Below, one piece after another: positions 9,856-19,116 of a DNA stretch of 64,000 nt. This stretch comes from Halobacteriales archaeon SW_8_68_21. GTDB lineage: Archaea > Halobacteriota > Halobacteria > Halobacteriales > Haloferacaceae. Position numbers and translations under genes: made by a program. The first letter of the stretch is position 1, and each line of letters opens with the position of its first letter. The stretch is from positions 10,280 through 74,279 of the forward strand of contig PXST01000043.1 of assembly GCA_003023405.1 (NCBI GenBank), written 5' to 3'. The notes under the pieces were generated by a model that was not told where the DNA came from, did not search any database, and saw only the letters and a list, made by a program, of their open reading frames with translations.

Positions 9856-10662
9856 ATGAACGCCGTCACGCTGGGTCCCGCCGGCACGTACTCGCACCGC
9901 GCCGCGCGCGCCGCCGCCACCGAGGTGTCGTTCCGCGAATCGGTCACCGCCATCGTCGACGCCGTCGCCGCCGGCGAGTTCGAGCGCGGAGTCGTCCCCA
10001 TCGAGAACAGCATCGAAGGGTCGGTCACGGAGAGCCTCGACGCCCTCGCGGAGTACGACGTGTCCGTGACCCGCGAGGTCGTCACCCCGATCCGCCACGC
10101 CCTCCTCGCGCAGGACGACGGGTTCGAGGTCGTCGCGAGCCACTCGCAGGCGCTCGCGCAGTGTCGCAACTGGCTGGAGTCCAACTACCCGTCGGTGAGC
10201 TTCGAAGCGGTCGCCTCTACCGCCCGCGGGGTCGAACGCGCCCGCGAAGACGCCCGCGTCGCCGGGATCGGCCACCCGGGCAACGCCGGCGACGACCTCG
10301 AAATTCTCGCACAGGACATCCAGGACCGCACCTCGAACGCGACGCGCTTCCTCGTCGTCGCGCCCGAGTCGGCGCGCTCGGACGCCGGCGGGAAGACCAC
10401 CCTCATCGTCTACCCGAACGCGAACTACCCCGGTCTCCTGCTCGAACTGTTGGAGGCGTTCGCCGACCGTAACCTCAACCTCTCGCGGATCGAGTCGCGC
10501 CCGAGCGGCGAGCGCCTCGGCGACTACCTGTTTCACTTCGATGTCGACGCCGGGCTCTACGAGGACCACATGGCGAAGGCCGTCGGGGACATCGAGGCGA
10601 TCGTCGACAAGGGGTGGGTCAAGGTGATGGGGTCGTACGACGCCGAGCACGTGCTGGACTGA
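9856..10662 (+). CDS. pheA: Prephenate dehydratase
   Basis: MNAVTLGPAGTYSHRAARAAA...VVPIENSIEGSVTESLDAL; ACT domain NLSRIESRPSGERLGDYLFHFDVD. Confidence 0.95.
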   Translation: MNAVTLGPAGTYSHRAARAAATEVSFRESVTAIVDAVAAGEFERGVVPIENSIEGSVTESLDALAEYDVSVTREVVTPIRHALLAQDDGFEVVASHSQALAQCRNWLESNYPSVSFEAVASTARGVERAREDARVAGIGHPGNAGDDLEILAQDIQDRTSNATRFLVVAPESARSDAGGKTTLIVYPNANYPGLLLELLEAFADRNLNLSRIESRPSGERLGDYLFHFDVDAGLYEDHMAKAVGDIEAIVDKGWVKVMGSYDAEHVLD

Positions 10663-10714
10663 TCTCGACCCCGTCCACCCGATAGTTCAAGTCGCAGGGG
10701 CATCGATCGGTTGT

Positions 10715-10945
10715 ATGGTGATCGTCCGAGATCCCGAACACAGCGACGGTGCGCCCACGATCGAGGAGACGGGGATCCGCGTGAAGGATGTCGCCACAGC
10801 GTACGAACACAGTGGCTACGACCCCGACGAGATCACGCAGTTGTATCCCAATCTTAGCCTCTCCGATGTCCATCGGGCGCTGGCGTACTACTACGACCAC
10901 ATCGAGGACTTCAGGTCGTCCTCCTTCGAACCGGCCGCGGTCTGA
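10715..10945 (+). CDS. DUF433 protein (antitoxin-like)
   Basis: GAPTIEETGIRVKDVATAYEHSGYDPDEITQLYPNLSLSDVHRALAYYYDH. Confidence 0.9.
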   Translation: MVIVRDPEHSDGAPTIEETGIRVKDVATAYEHSGYDPDEITQLYPNLSLSDVHRALAYYYDHIEDFRSSSFEPAAV

Positions 10946-11268
10946 TGACCGAGCTGTATTGCGACGAGAGTATCTGGATTCCGGTCGCCGACGGACTTCG
11001 TCGCCGCGGTTGGACGGTCCACACGGCACGCGAAGCGGGAACGCTCGGCGATCCCGACAGCGAACAGTTGCGCTACGCGGCAGACCACAGTTGGGTCTTG
11101 TTGACGTTCGACGACGATTTCCTCTCTCTCGTCGAAGGCGACGAACTGGACCACTACGGGTTGATCCACGTCCGTCAGTCAGGACGGAAGATCGGGGACG
11201 TGGTGAAGGCCGTCGATTCGCATCTCCAGAATCGATCCGATGACGACACGTCGATCCAGTATCTCTAA
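10945..11268 (+). CDS. DUF5615 PIN-like protein (toxin-like)
   Basis: MTELYCDESIWIPVADGLRRRGWTVHTAREAG...WVLLTFDDDFLSL; start overlaps the DUF433 stop. Confidence 0.9.
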   Translation: MTELYCDESIWIPVADGLRRRGWTVHTAREAGTLGDPDSEQLRYAADHSWVLLTFDDDFLSLVEGDELDHYGLIHVRQSGRKIGDVVKAVDSHLQNRSDDDTSIQYL

Positions 11269-11304
11269 CGTCGATCGCCGAGGAGACGGTGTTCCCGATC
11301 GGCG

Positions 11305-12780
11305 TCACTCAAACCGGTACGCCGCCCCGTCCGGCCCGTCTTCGATCTCGACGCCGACCTCCCGGAGCGCATCCCGCAGCTCGTCGGCGCGCTCGTAGTT
11401 GCCCGCCTCGCGCTCTGTCTCTCGCACGTCCAAAATCAGCTCGACCAGCTCGCCGGCGAGATCCACGTCGCCGTCCGTCGTCGACTCGAACTGGAGGCCC
11501 AGCACGTCGCCGCCGAGGTCCTCGAACGCCTCCGCCGCCTCGCGGAGGGCGCGGTAGTCGTGTGGCGGCTCCGAATCGACGTGCCGGTTCACCGCGTCCG
11601 TGAGATCGAGCAGCGCCGCGGTCGCCTCCCGCAGGTTGAGGTCGTCGTTCATCGCGGCCGCGAACTCCTCGCGGGCGGTCTCGACGGCCTCGCGGAGGGC
11701 CTCGTCGGTCGCCTTTGTGCTGGCCTCCACGGAGTCAAGGGCCTTGACCGCGCGGTCGTAGGTGCGCGAGAGGCGCTCCCAGCGCTCCTCCGCCTCGGCG
11801 ATCGTCTCCTCGGTGAGCGCCTGCTCGGACCGGTAGGCGGCCCCGGCGTAGAAGGTGCGGACAACGTTGACGCCGAGTTCGTCCAAGGCGTCCGGAACCG
11901 TCCAGAAGTTGCCGATCGACGAGGACATCTTCTCGCCGTCCATCTCCAGGAGGCCGACGTGGAGCCAGTGGCGCGCGAACGTCTCGCCGGTCGCGGCCTC
12001 CGACTGCGCGATCTCGTTTTCGTGATGGGGGAAGACAAGGTCGCGGCCGCCCATGTGGATGTCGAGCGTGTCGCCGAGGTGCGCCGTCGACATCGCCGAA
12101 CACTCGACGTGCCACCCGGGTCGGCCCTCGCTCCACGGCGACTCCCACGTCTCACCGTCCGGCGTCTCCGCGCCGTGGTCGTGTTTCGCGTGTTCGCGCG
12201 CGGCGGTCTCGCTCACGCCGTCGGCCTTCCACAGCGCGAAGTCCGACCGGTTGCGCTTCTCCGAGCGCTCGTCCGGTTCGCCCTGCGCTTCGAGCGCGTC
12301 CAGCTTCTGGTTCGAGAGCGTTCCGTACCCGTCGAAGCTCGTCACGTCGAAGTAGACGGAGCCGTTCGACTCGTAGGCGTACCCCTTCTCGGTCAGCGTC
12401 TCCACGAGGTCGACGATCTCCGGGACGTGTTCGGTGACGCGGGGGTACACCTCGGCGCGCAACAGGTTGAGCCCGCGCATCGCGTCGAAGACCCTCGCGG
12501 TGAACGTCTCGGCCACGTCGCGCTCCTCCGTCCAGTCGTCGCGCTCGCCGACGCGGGCCGTGATCTTCTCGTTGACATCGGTGACGTTCTCGACGTGGCG
12601 CACGTCGTACCCCTCGCGTTCGAGCCACCGGTGGAGGACGTCGGCGTGGAACCACAGCCGAGCGTGCCCGAGATGTGGGTCGTCCGACACCGTCAGGCCA
12701 CAGACGTACAGCGTGACGTCGCCGCCGGCCGTGAACTCGACGCGCTCGTCTTCCAAGGTGTCGGTAACGACGAGACTCAT
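11305..12780 (-). CDS. cysS: Cysteinyl-tRNA synthetase
   Basis: YVCGLTVSDDPHLGHARLWFHADVLHRWL...WHVECSAMSTAHLGDTLDIHMGGRDLVFPHHENEIAQSEA...EKMSSSIGNF. Confidence 0.98.
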   Translation of the reverse strand: MSLVVTDTLEDERVEFTAGGDVTLYVCGLTVSDDPHLGHARLWFHADVLHRWLEREGYDVRHVENVTDVNEKITARVGERDDWTEERDVAETFTARVFDAMRGLNLLRAEVYPRVTEHVPEIVDLVETLTEKGYAYESNGSVYFDVTSFDGYGTLSNQKLDALEAQGEPDERSEKRNRSDFALWKADGVSETAAREHAKHDHGAETPDGETWESPWSEGRPGWHVECSAMSTAHLGDTLDIHMGGRDLVFPHHENEIAQSEAATGETFARHWLHVGLLEMDGEKMSSSIGNFWTVPDALDELGVNVVRTFYAGAAYRSEQALTEETIAEAEERWERLSRTYDRAVKALDSVEASTKATDEALREAVETAREEFAAAMNDDLNLREATAALLDLTDAVNRHVDSEPPHDYRALREAAEAFEDLGGDVLGLQFESTTDGDVDLAGELVELILDVRETEREAGNYERADELRDALREVGVEIEDGPDGAAYRFE

Positions 12781-12868
12781 TACGAGGTGGTAGCTCGGGT
12801 GAGCGTTTTAAATCGTCGGATCAAGCAGACTGAAGCCGGCCGTTCTCCGGATTTATCTATCCACAAAC

Positions 12869-13249
12869 TCAGATGAAGAGTGTCGTCCCGACTTGGACCG
12901 CTGCGTATCCGAGTACCATCACGATGATAAGCTTGATCAGCAACCCCGGAATGTTGTTCGGGATCTCGTCCCACTGCTCTGCGATCCCCGGTCTTTCCGG
13001 CTCCACTGCCGGCGGTGCCGTCCCGCTGTTTCCGAAGATGTCTTCTCCGAACATCTGCTCTAACTCGGCGTCCTGTCTGTCCATCATCGCGTCGAACTCG
13101 TTGTAATTGTCGAACCGATTCTTGATCTGGCTGACGTACGACGCCGAACAGTCACACGCTTTCGCAATCTCTTGGTTTGTTGCGTTCGGATTGTCCCGCC
13201 ACGTGAGGAGGATGTCTCGCTGTAGATCCGTCTTGGAACTGTTATCCAT
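12869..13249 (-). CDS. HTH protein with C-terminal membrane anchor
   Basis: DILLTWRDNPNATNQEIAKACDCSASYVSQIKNRF (HTH) and LLIKLIIVMVLGYAAVQVGTTLFI (TM). Confidence 0.65.
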   Translation of the reverse strand: MDNSSKTDLQRDILLTWRDNPNATNQEIAKACDCSASYVSQIKNRFDNYNEFDAMMDRQDAELEQMFGEDIFGNSGTAPPAVEPERPGIAEQWDEIPNNIPGLLIKLIIVMVLGYAAVQVGTTLFI

Positions 13250-13372
13250 ATTTTTGTTAATTACCTTTTCGCTGATAGTATTTTCTACGGAACAGAAGAT
13301 AACGAATAGTAGTTGAAGGAATCGATCGTCTGATCCACTTATAAATATCAACAGCAAGACAGCGAATACTTC

Positions 13373-13491
13373 CAAAGCCCCAGTCGGCGAGGCGGGCGCA
13401 CGCTCGCTGCGGTCCTCGGTCGCTCGCTCCGCTCACTCCCTGTGGTCCTTGCGTCGCCTGCGCCCGCCTCGCGGACTGCCCCTTTGAGTCC
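13373..13491. repeat. Inverted-repeat intergenic element
   Basis: cagtcggcgaggcgggcgca ... tgcgcccgcctcgcggactg: 19/20 inverted repeat flanked by caaag ... ctttg. Confidence 0.75.
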
Positions 13492-13535
13492 CACCCGACC
13501 GCACCTCACGCCTCCCCACCGACCGACCCCAATTC

Positions 13536-14731
13536 TCACCCTTCCTGCGTCGTCCACTCCACCTCGTATCCCGCCTCGCGCACCGCTCTCAGGACGCGGT
13601 CGACGTGAGCCGGCCCGTTGGTCTCCACCTCGAAGACGAGGTCGGCGTCGCCGACCGGGAGGTCCGGTCGGCTGCGCTCGTGGCGTACCGTTCGGATGTT
13701 CGCGCGCTCCGCGCCGATCAGAGTGGAAATATCTCCCATCGTCCCAGGCGTATCGTCGATCCGGACGGCAAGTTCGATCAGCTGGTCGCGGTCCACGAGG
13801 GCGTGGGTCACCACCTCCTTCAGCGTCGTCACGTCGATATTGCCGCCACAGAGCAGGGGGACGACCGTCTCGCCGGCCAAGTCAAGTTCGTCGACGGCGT
13901 CGTCGTTCAGGAGGGCGGCCGCGGCGGTCGCGCCCGCGCCCTCGACAAGCTGTTTCGCGCGCTCTAAGAGCAGCAGGATCGCGTTCGCCACGTCGTCGTC
14001 GCTCACGACGACGGCGTCGTCGAGGCGTTCGTCGAGGAGGCCGAACGTGAGCTCGCTCAGCCCGCCGGTCGCGATCCCGTCGGCGATGGTGTCCGGCTGC
14101 TCGCGCGCGACGAGTTCGCCGGCCGCGAGGCTCTCGGCGAGCGTCGACGCGCCCTCCGTCTGGACGCCGATTACCCGCGTCGCCGGCGAGCGCGCCTTGG
14201 CACCTGATCTATCACCTCTAAGCCGAGCGTCCCCTGCCCGGCGACCACGTCGGGGTCGTCGAACGCGTGGACGAACCGCGTGCGGGGCTCGTCGACGAGC
14301 GTCTGCGCGTGCGCCATCGCCTCAGGGAAAGCGTTCCCCCGGAGGACGACCGACGCGCCGTAGGCGCGCGTCGCCTCGATCTTCGCGGCCGGCGCGGACT
14401 CGGGCATCACGATCGTCGCGTCGATCCCGGCGTCCGCCGCCGCCAGCGCGACGCCCTGCGCGTGGTTGCCCGCGCTCGCGGCCACGACGCGCTCGATCGC
14501 GGGCTCGTCGGCCCCCGCTCCGGAGCCGTCGATCGCCCGCGAAATCGCGTTGTACGCGCCGCGCGTCTTGAACGAGCCGGTACGCTGGAGGTGTTCCATC
14601 TTGAGGCGCACGTCCGCCCCGCACCGGTCGCTCAGCGACCGGCTCCGCTCGACCGGCGTGCGCTGGACGATGTCGGTGTCGGCGACCCGCTCGGCGGCGG
14701 CCTCGACGTCGTCGATCGTGACGGTAGACAT
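13536..14731 (-). pseudogene. ilvA: Threonine ammonia-lyase, internal deletion and frameshift
   Basis: N-part ...GSFKTRGAYNAISRAI...GNHAQGVALAA...GQGTLGLEVIDQVP; C-part RVIGVQTEGASTLAESLAAGELVAREQPDTIADGIATGGLSELTF... plus ACT domain, in another frame. The PxGGGGL phosphate-binding loop is absent at the junction (about 14195). Confidence 0.85.
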
Positions 14732-14805
14732 GCCGGAGGCGTTCTCGGGGACCGCCGAAAAGGGCTCGGGTACGGAGCGCGGCATCCGACGCCGCGGTCG
14801 GCCGC

Positions 14806-16191
14806 CTACCGCTTCCCGAGCGCCTCCTCGAAGACGCGCTGTGCCCGCTCGTACCCCTCATTCCGGTCGACGATCGGGTGCGGGTAGTCGGGGGCGAGTT
14901 CCTCGCGTTCCGCCCGTGAAAGCGTCGGCCAGTCGACGACCTTCCCCGCCGGCACGTCTGAAAGCTCCGGAACGTACGCCTTCACGAACCGCGCGTCCGC
15001 GTCGTACTTCGACATCTGGCTCACCGGGTCGAAGATGCGCACGTCGACGGAGTCGGTCCCGGTCGAGGCGGTCCACTGCCACGCCCCGTGGTTCGAGGCG
15101 TAGTCGTGGTCGATCAGCTGTTTCGTGAAGTAGCGCGCGCCGCGCCGCCAGTCGATCAGGAGGTGTTTGGTCAGGAAGCTCGCGACCACCTGTCGCGGGC
15201 GGTTGTGGATGTACCCCTCCGCGTTCAGCTGTCGCATCCCGGCGTCGACGAGCGGGTAGCCGGTCTCGCCGCGCGTCCACGCCTCGAACGTCGCGTCGTC
15301 GTCGCGCCACGCGATCTCGTTCGGGAACGACTTGTAGTTCGACACCGCGAGGTCGGGGGTGTAGTACAGCAGGTGGTACATCTGCTCGCGCCACGACAGC
15401 TCGTAGCGGTACTTGTCGACGTTGCGGCGCTCGCCGCCCGTCACGGCGTCGTAGATGTCGCTCGCGCCCGCCCACAGCTCGCGGATCCCGATCGCGCCCG
15501 TCGCGAGGTACGGCGACATCCGCGAGACGGCGTGCGTCGGCTCCTCGACCGCCCCGGAGAGGTCGTCGCGCGTGTCGTTGTACGACGTGATCCCGTAATC
15601 GAGGAACTCGTCGAACCGCTCGCGCGCGGCCTCGTACCCCGGCTCCGGGAGGTCGATGTCGGCGTTCGGCTCGGGGACAGTCTTCCCGTCGCGCACGTCG
15701 GCCAGCGCCTCGGGGTTCGGCTCCGGGTACGGGCGGCGCTTCGGGACGGTCTCCCAGTCGTCGTGGAACCGACTGTGGTTCTGATACCGCGCCTCCAGCC
15801 GCCCGGGGTCCACCAACACCAGGTCGGTCCGAGAGTCCGTCTCGACGCCCGCCGCCGCGAGCGCGTCCTCGACCGCGCGCTGTCGGTTCCGGCGGGCCGG
15901 CCGGTAGTGTTCGTCGTGAAAGACCGTCTCGGCGTCGTACTCGGCGGCGAGGTCGACGAGGACCTCGTCGGGGTCGCCGGCGCGGACGATCAGGTCGCTC
16001 CCCAGCGCCCGATATCGCTCCTCCAGTCGCTTCACGTGGCGGAGAAAGAACGCACGCTGTCGCGCGCCGATCGTCGCGAGCAGGTCGGTGTCGTACACGA
16101 AGACCGGCACGACCTCCCCTTCCCGGGCTGCGGCCGCGAGGCCGGCGTTATCTCGCGTGCGGGCGTCTCCGCGGTGCCAGAACAGCTCCAT
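14806..16191 (-). CDS. phr: Deoxyribodipyrimidine photolyase
   Basis: MELFWHRGDARTRDNAGLAAAAREGEVVPVFVYD...SYNDTRDDLSGAVEEPTHAVSRMSPYLATGAIGIREL...WQWTASTGTDSVDVRIFDPVSQMSKYD. Confidence 0.95.
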   Translation of the reverse strand: MELFWHRGDARTRDNAGLAAAAREGEVVPVFVYDTDLLATIGARQRAFFLRHVKRLEERYRALGSDLIVRAGDPDEVLVDLAAEYDAETVFHDEHYRPARRNRQRAVEDALAAAGVETDSRTDLVLVDPGRLEARYQNHSRFHDDWETVPKRRPYPEPNPEALADVRDGKTVPEPNADIDLPEPGYEAARERFDEFLDYGITSYNDTRDDLSGAVEEPTHAVSRMSPYLATGAIGIRELWAGASDIYDAVTGGERRNVDKYRYELSWREQMYHLLYYTPDLAVSNYKSFPNEIAWRDDDATFEAWTRGETGYPLVDAGMRQLNAEGYIHNRPRQVVASFLTKHLLIDWRRGARYFTKQLIDHDYASNHGAWQWTASTGTDSVDVRIFDPVSQMSKYDADARFVKAYVPELSDVPAGKVVDWPTLSRAEREELAPDYPHPIVDRNEGYERAQRVFEEALGKR

Positions 16192-16302
16192 GCGATCGAA
16201 TGGGTCGCCAGCGGATAGTGTCTGTCGCCTACCGGTTCCGGTCGACTCCGGCTCCCGTCCCGCCAGTACGTTCAAGACGCTCCGTCTCGAATCCTGTCCT
16301 GT

Positions 16303-16803
16303 ATGACCCGACGCGATCCCTTCGACGAGATCGAGGAACTGCTCGAACGGATGGGCCGCGAGTTCGAGGAACTCGGCGGGACGCTGGAGGGGACCGCTCC
16401 CGAGGTCCCGCGACTCCCCGGTGCCCGCGACGTCGACATCGACGTGATCGAAGACGACGAGTCGATCGTCGTCGTCGCCGACCTCCCCGGGTTCGACGCC
16501 GACGACGTCGATGTCGAACTCCGCGACAACGCGCTCGTGATCGCCGGCTCCCGGGAGGAATCGACCGAGTTCGTCGCCGACGAGAGCGAGGCGGACGACG
16601 GGGACGACGGGGACGAGACCCCGGACGGCGTCCGCTACCACCGGCGGGAGCGCCGTCTCCGATCCGTCTCTCGGCGAGTCCCGATCCCGCGGCCGGTCGA
16701 GGTCGACGCCGCGACCGCGTCCTTCGACGCCGGCGTGCTCACCGTCACGCTCCCCGATCGATCGCCCGACGACGACGGCGGACACACGATCGACGTGAAC
16801 TGA
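16303..16803 (+). CDS. Hsp20/alpha-crystallin family protein
   Basis: VDIDVIEDDESIVVVADLPGFDADDVDVELRDNALVIAGSREE...FDAGVLTVTLPD. Confidence 0.92.
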   Translation: MTRRDPFDEIEELLERMGREFEELGGTLEGTAPEVPRLPGARDVDIDVIEDDESIVVVADLPGFDADDVDVELRDNALVIAGSREESTEFVADESEADDGDDGDETPDGVRYHRRERRLRSVSRRVPIPRPVEVDAATASFDAGVLTVTLPDRSPDDDGGHTIDVN

Positions 16804-16909
16804 CACCGACCGCCCGGCTCGGCCGAACTACTCCGCCTGTCCGGCAGCCGAACCTGCCCATCCATCCTCCGGTCGATGCTTTCTCCACGCTTCCCGTGTA
16901 CTCGTCCGC

Positions 16910-17542
16910 ATGAACAACGCCGACCACGCGGCCGCCAGACGTGAGCTGGTGAGCGCGCTCCGTCGACGCCTCGACGCGAGCGAGCGGACGCTGTCGGCGA
17001 TCGGCTCGGTCCCGCGTCACGCGTTCATCCCGGAGCCGCACCGCGGGTCGGCGTACGCCGACCGCCCCCTCCCGATCGGCCACGACCAGACGGTCAGCGC
17101 GCCGCACATGGTCGCGATGATGATGGACCTCCTCAATGTCGACCGCGGCGACCGCGTCTTCGAGGTGGGAACCGGCTGCGGCTACCACGCCGCGATCGTT
17201 GCCGAGGTCGTCGGTCCCGGGAACGTCTTCTCCGCCGAGCGCGTCCCGGAGTTGGCCGCCGGCGCGCGGGAGCGACTCGACCGCCTCGGCTACGACGTGA
17301 CAGTCGTCGCCGTCGACGGGCGCGAGGCGTTCGCCGACGAGGCCCCCTTCGACGCTGTCTACCTCACCTGCGCAGCGCCCGGGTCGGTCCCGGACGCGAT
17401 CGTCGACCGCGTTCGGCCGGGCGGCCGCGTCGTCGCACCCGTCCGGGAGAACGGCCGCCAGCGGCTCGTCCGCCTGACGGTCCGCGAGGACGGCGTCGAC
17501 CGCGAGGACCACGCCGGCGTGCGGTTCGTGCCGATGCGGTGA
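16910..17542 (+). CDS. pcm: Protein-L-isoaspartate O-methyltransferase
   Basis: VPRHAFIPEPHRGSAYADRPLPIGHDQTVSAPHMVAMMMDLL...VFEVGTGCGYHAAI. Confidence 0.95.
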   Translation: MNNADHAAARRELVSALRRRLDASERTLSAIGSVPRHAFIPEPHRGSAYADRPLPIGHDQTVSAPHMVAMMMDLLNVDRGDRVFEVGTGCGYHAAIVAEVVGPGNVFSAERVPELAAGARERLDRLGYDVTVVAVDGREAFADEAPFDAVYLTCAAPGSVPDAIVDRVRPGGRVVAPVRENGRQRLVRLTVREDGVDREDHAGVRFVPMR

Positions 17543-17629
17543 GACGCCGCCATCGAGGCGGTCTCCACCGGCGCGCGGCACCGACCCGACGAACGCACGC
17601 TTTTAGATGACTGAGTTCCGAGTCCGACC

Positions 17630-18448
17630 ATGGACGAAGCGTCGCTCAGGGCCGACATGATCGAGGGGCTCGAACACTCGATCGGCGAGCCGATCGAGCC
17701 CCCCGTGCTGACCGCGCTCCAGCGGGTTCCCCGCGACCCCTTCGTGGACGACTCCCCCCGCGGCGGGGCCGTCGACGGCGACGACCCCCACTCGCTCTCG
17801 CTCGAAACGGTGGTCCGCCTCGTCACCGCGCTCGACGCCAGCGAGGGCGACTCGGTCCTCGTCGTCGGCGCTGGCATCGGGTACTCCGTCGCGATGATCG
17901 CGGAGATCGCGGGGGGTCGTCACGTTCACGCGGTCGACATCGACCGGTCCGCCGTCATGGATGCGCGGTCGAACCTCGACGCGGCCGGCTACGAGGCGGT
18001 CCTCGTCGACCGCGCGGACGGCGCGGATGGGCTCGCGGCGTACGCGCCGTACGACCGGATCCTCCTCGAAGCGGCCGTGATCGAGCCGCCGCGCGCCCTC
18101 TGCGAGCAGCTCGCGGCCGACGGTCGGATCGTCTACCCGCGGGGCGCTGGCGTCCAGACGGTCGCGGCGATCGAACCGCCGTCCGGCGACGACTCGGAAG
18201 TGGACGACGCGAGCGCGACCGACGACGCCCGGCCGGCGGGCGACGACGCGGACGACCCTGCGCCGGCCGGATTCGAGACGGTCGAGACCCACGGCCCGGC
18301 GCGGCTCCAGCCGATGCTCGTCGAGGGCGAACAGCCCGGAGTAGAGCGAAACCGGACCCGCCGAGAAGACGCCGAACACGCCGAGCGTGGGCGTCGCCGA
18401 CGACATGGTTGGGAACAGGACTGGATCGACTGGGACGACCGGATCTGA
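17630..18448 (+). CDS. Protein-L-isoaspartate methyltransferase paralogue
   Basis: VPRDPFVDDSPRG...VLVVGAGIGYSVAMIAEIAGGRHVHAVDID; C-terminal HGWEQDWIDWDDRI. Confidence 0.8.
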   Translation: MDEASLRADMIEGLEHSIGEPIEPPVLTALQRVPRDPFVDDSPRGGAVDGDDPHSLSLETVVRLVTALDASEGDSVLVVGAGIGYSVAMIAEIAGGRHVHAVDIDRSAVMDARSNLDAAGYEAVLVDRADGADGLAAYAPYDRILLEAAVIEPPRALCEQLAADGRIVYPRGAGVQTVAAIEPPSGDDSEVDDASATDDARPAGDDADDPAPAGFETVETHGPARLQPMLVEGEQPGVERNRTRREDAEHAERGRRRRHGWEQDWIDWDDRI

Positions 18449-18528
18449 GTGGTTGCGTGGTCGAGGACCGTCAGTTCGGAAACCGGTCGGGCCACCGCCC
18501 GGAGGCGACAGACGCCGTTCGACCCGCC

Positions 18529-19005
18529 TCACTCCTCGACGACGAGCACCTCGGTGTTCCCCCGCTCGTCGACGTAGTCACCCTCCGCCGGCGGCTTGAT
18601 GTCGATCCTGAGCGTCCCGTCCGCCTGATTCGGACCGAGTTCCGGGTCGATGTCCACGCTCGCGACCCCCTCCGCGTTCGTCTGTGCGGTGGCGACCCCG
18701 TCCAGCCGCGCTGAGCCGCCGCGCACGATGACGGTCGCGTCCGCGACGCGGGAGCCGTCCGGGTCGACGACCGCGACATCGATCGTCTGGTCGCCGGGCG
18801 CGGTCACCTCCGGCTGCGGCTGCGCGTCGAGTTCCGTCGCGGCCAGCCCGTCGATGTCGCCGATCATCCCCATCATCACGCTGAGGCTGGCGACCCCGAC
18901 GACCAGAGCGATGACGAGCCGGACGGGAAGCCCCTCGATCGCCCGGGTGTCGGTGCTGAACGTCCGCCGGTTCGCGGTGCGCGAGTCGTGTGTTCGATCG
19001 GACAT
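18529..19005 (-). CDS. Haloarchaeal secreted/membrane protein with Ig-like domain
   Basis: TM segment LVIALVVGVASLSVMMGMI followed by IDVAVVDPDGSRVADATVIVRGGSARLDGVATAQTNAEGVASVDI. Confidence 0.65.
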   Translation of the reverse strand: MSDRTHDSRTANRRTFSTDTRAIEGLPVRLVIALVVGVASLSVMMGMIGDIDGLAATELDAQPQPEVTAPGDQTIDVAVVDPDGSRVADATVIVRGGSARLDGVATAQTNAEGVASVDIDPELGPNQADGTLRIDIKPPAEGDYVDERGNTEVLVVEE

Positions 19006-19116
19006 ACGTCGGGTGGCCGCGGTATCGCTTATAAACCCTCGGCGACGGCGGCGGTCGGATCTGACCGCCCGACTGGCCCCGACCGCTTTTACGCGATACC
19101 GAGACTACCCGACCGC

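Noticed and set aside
9610-10650. 346-aa minus-strand ORF opposite pheA
   Set aside because: Antisense artefact.
11560-12876. 438-aa plus-strand ORF opposite cysS
   Set aside because: Antisense artefact.
15088-16218. 376-aa plus-strand ORF opposite photolyase
   Set aside because: Antisense artefact.
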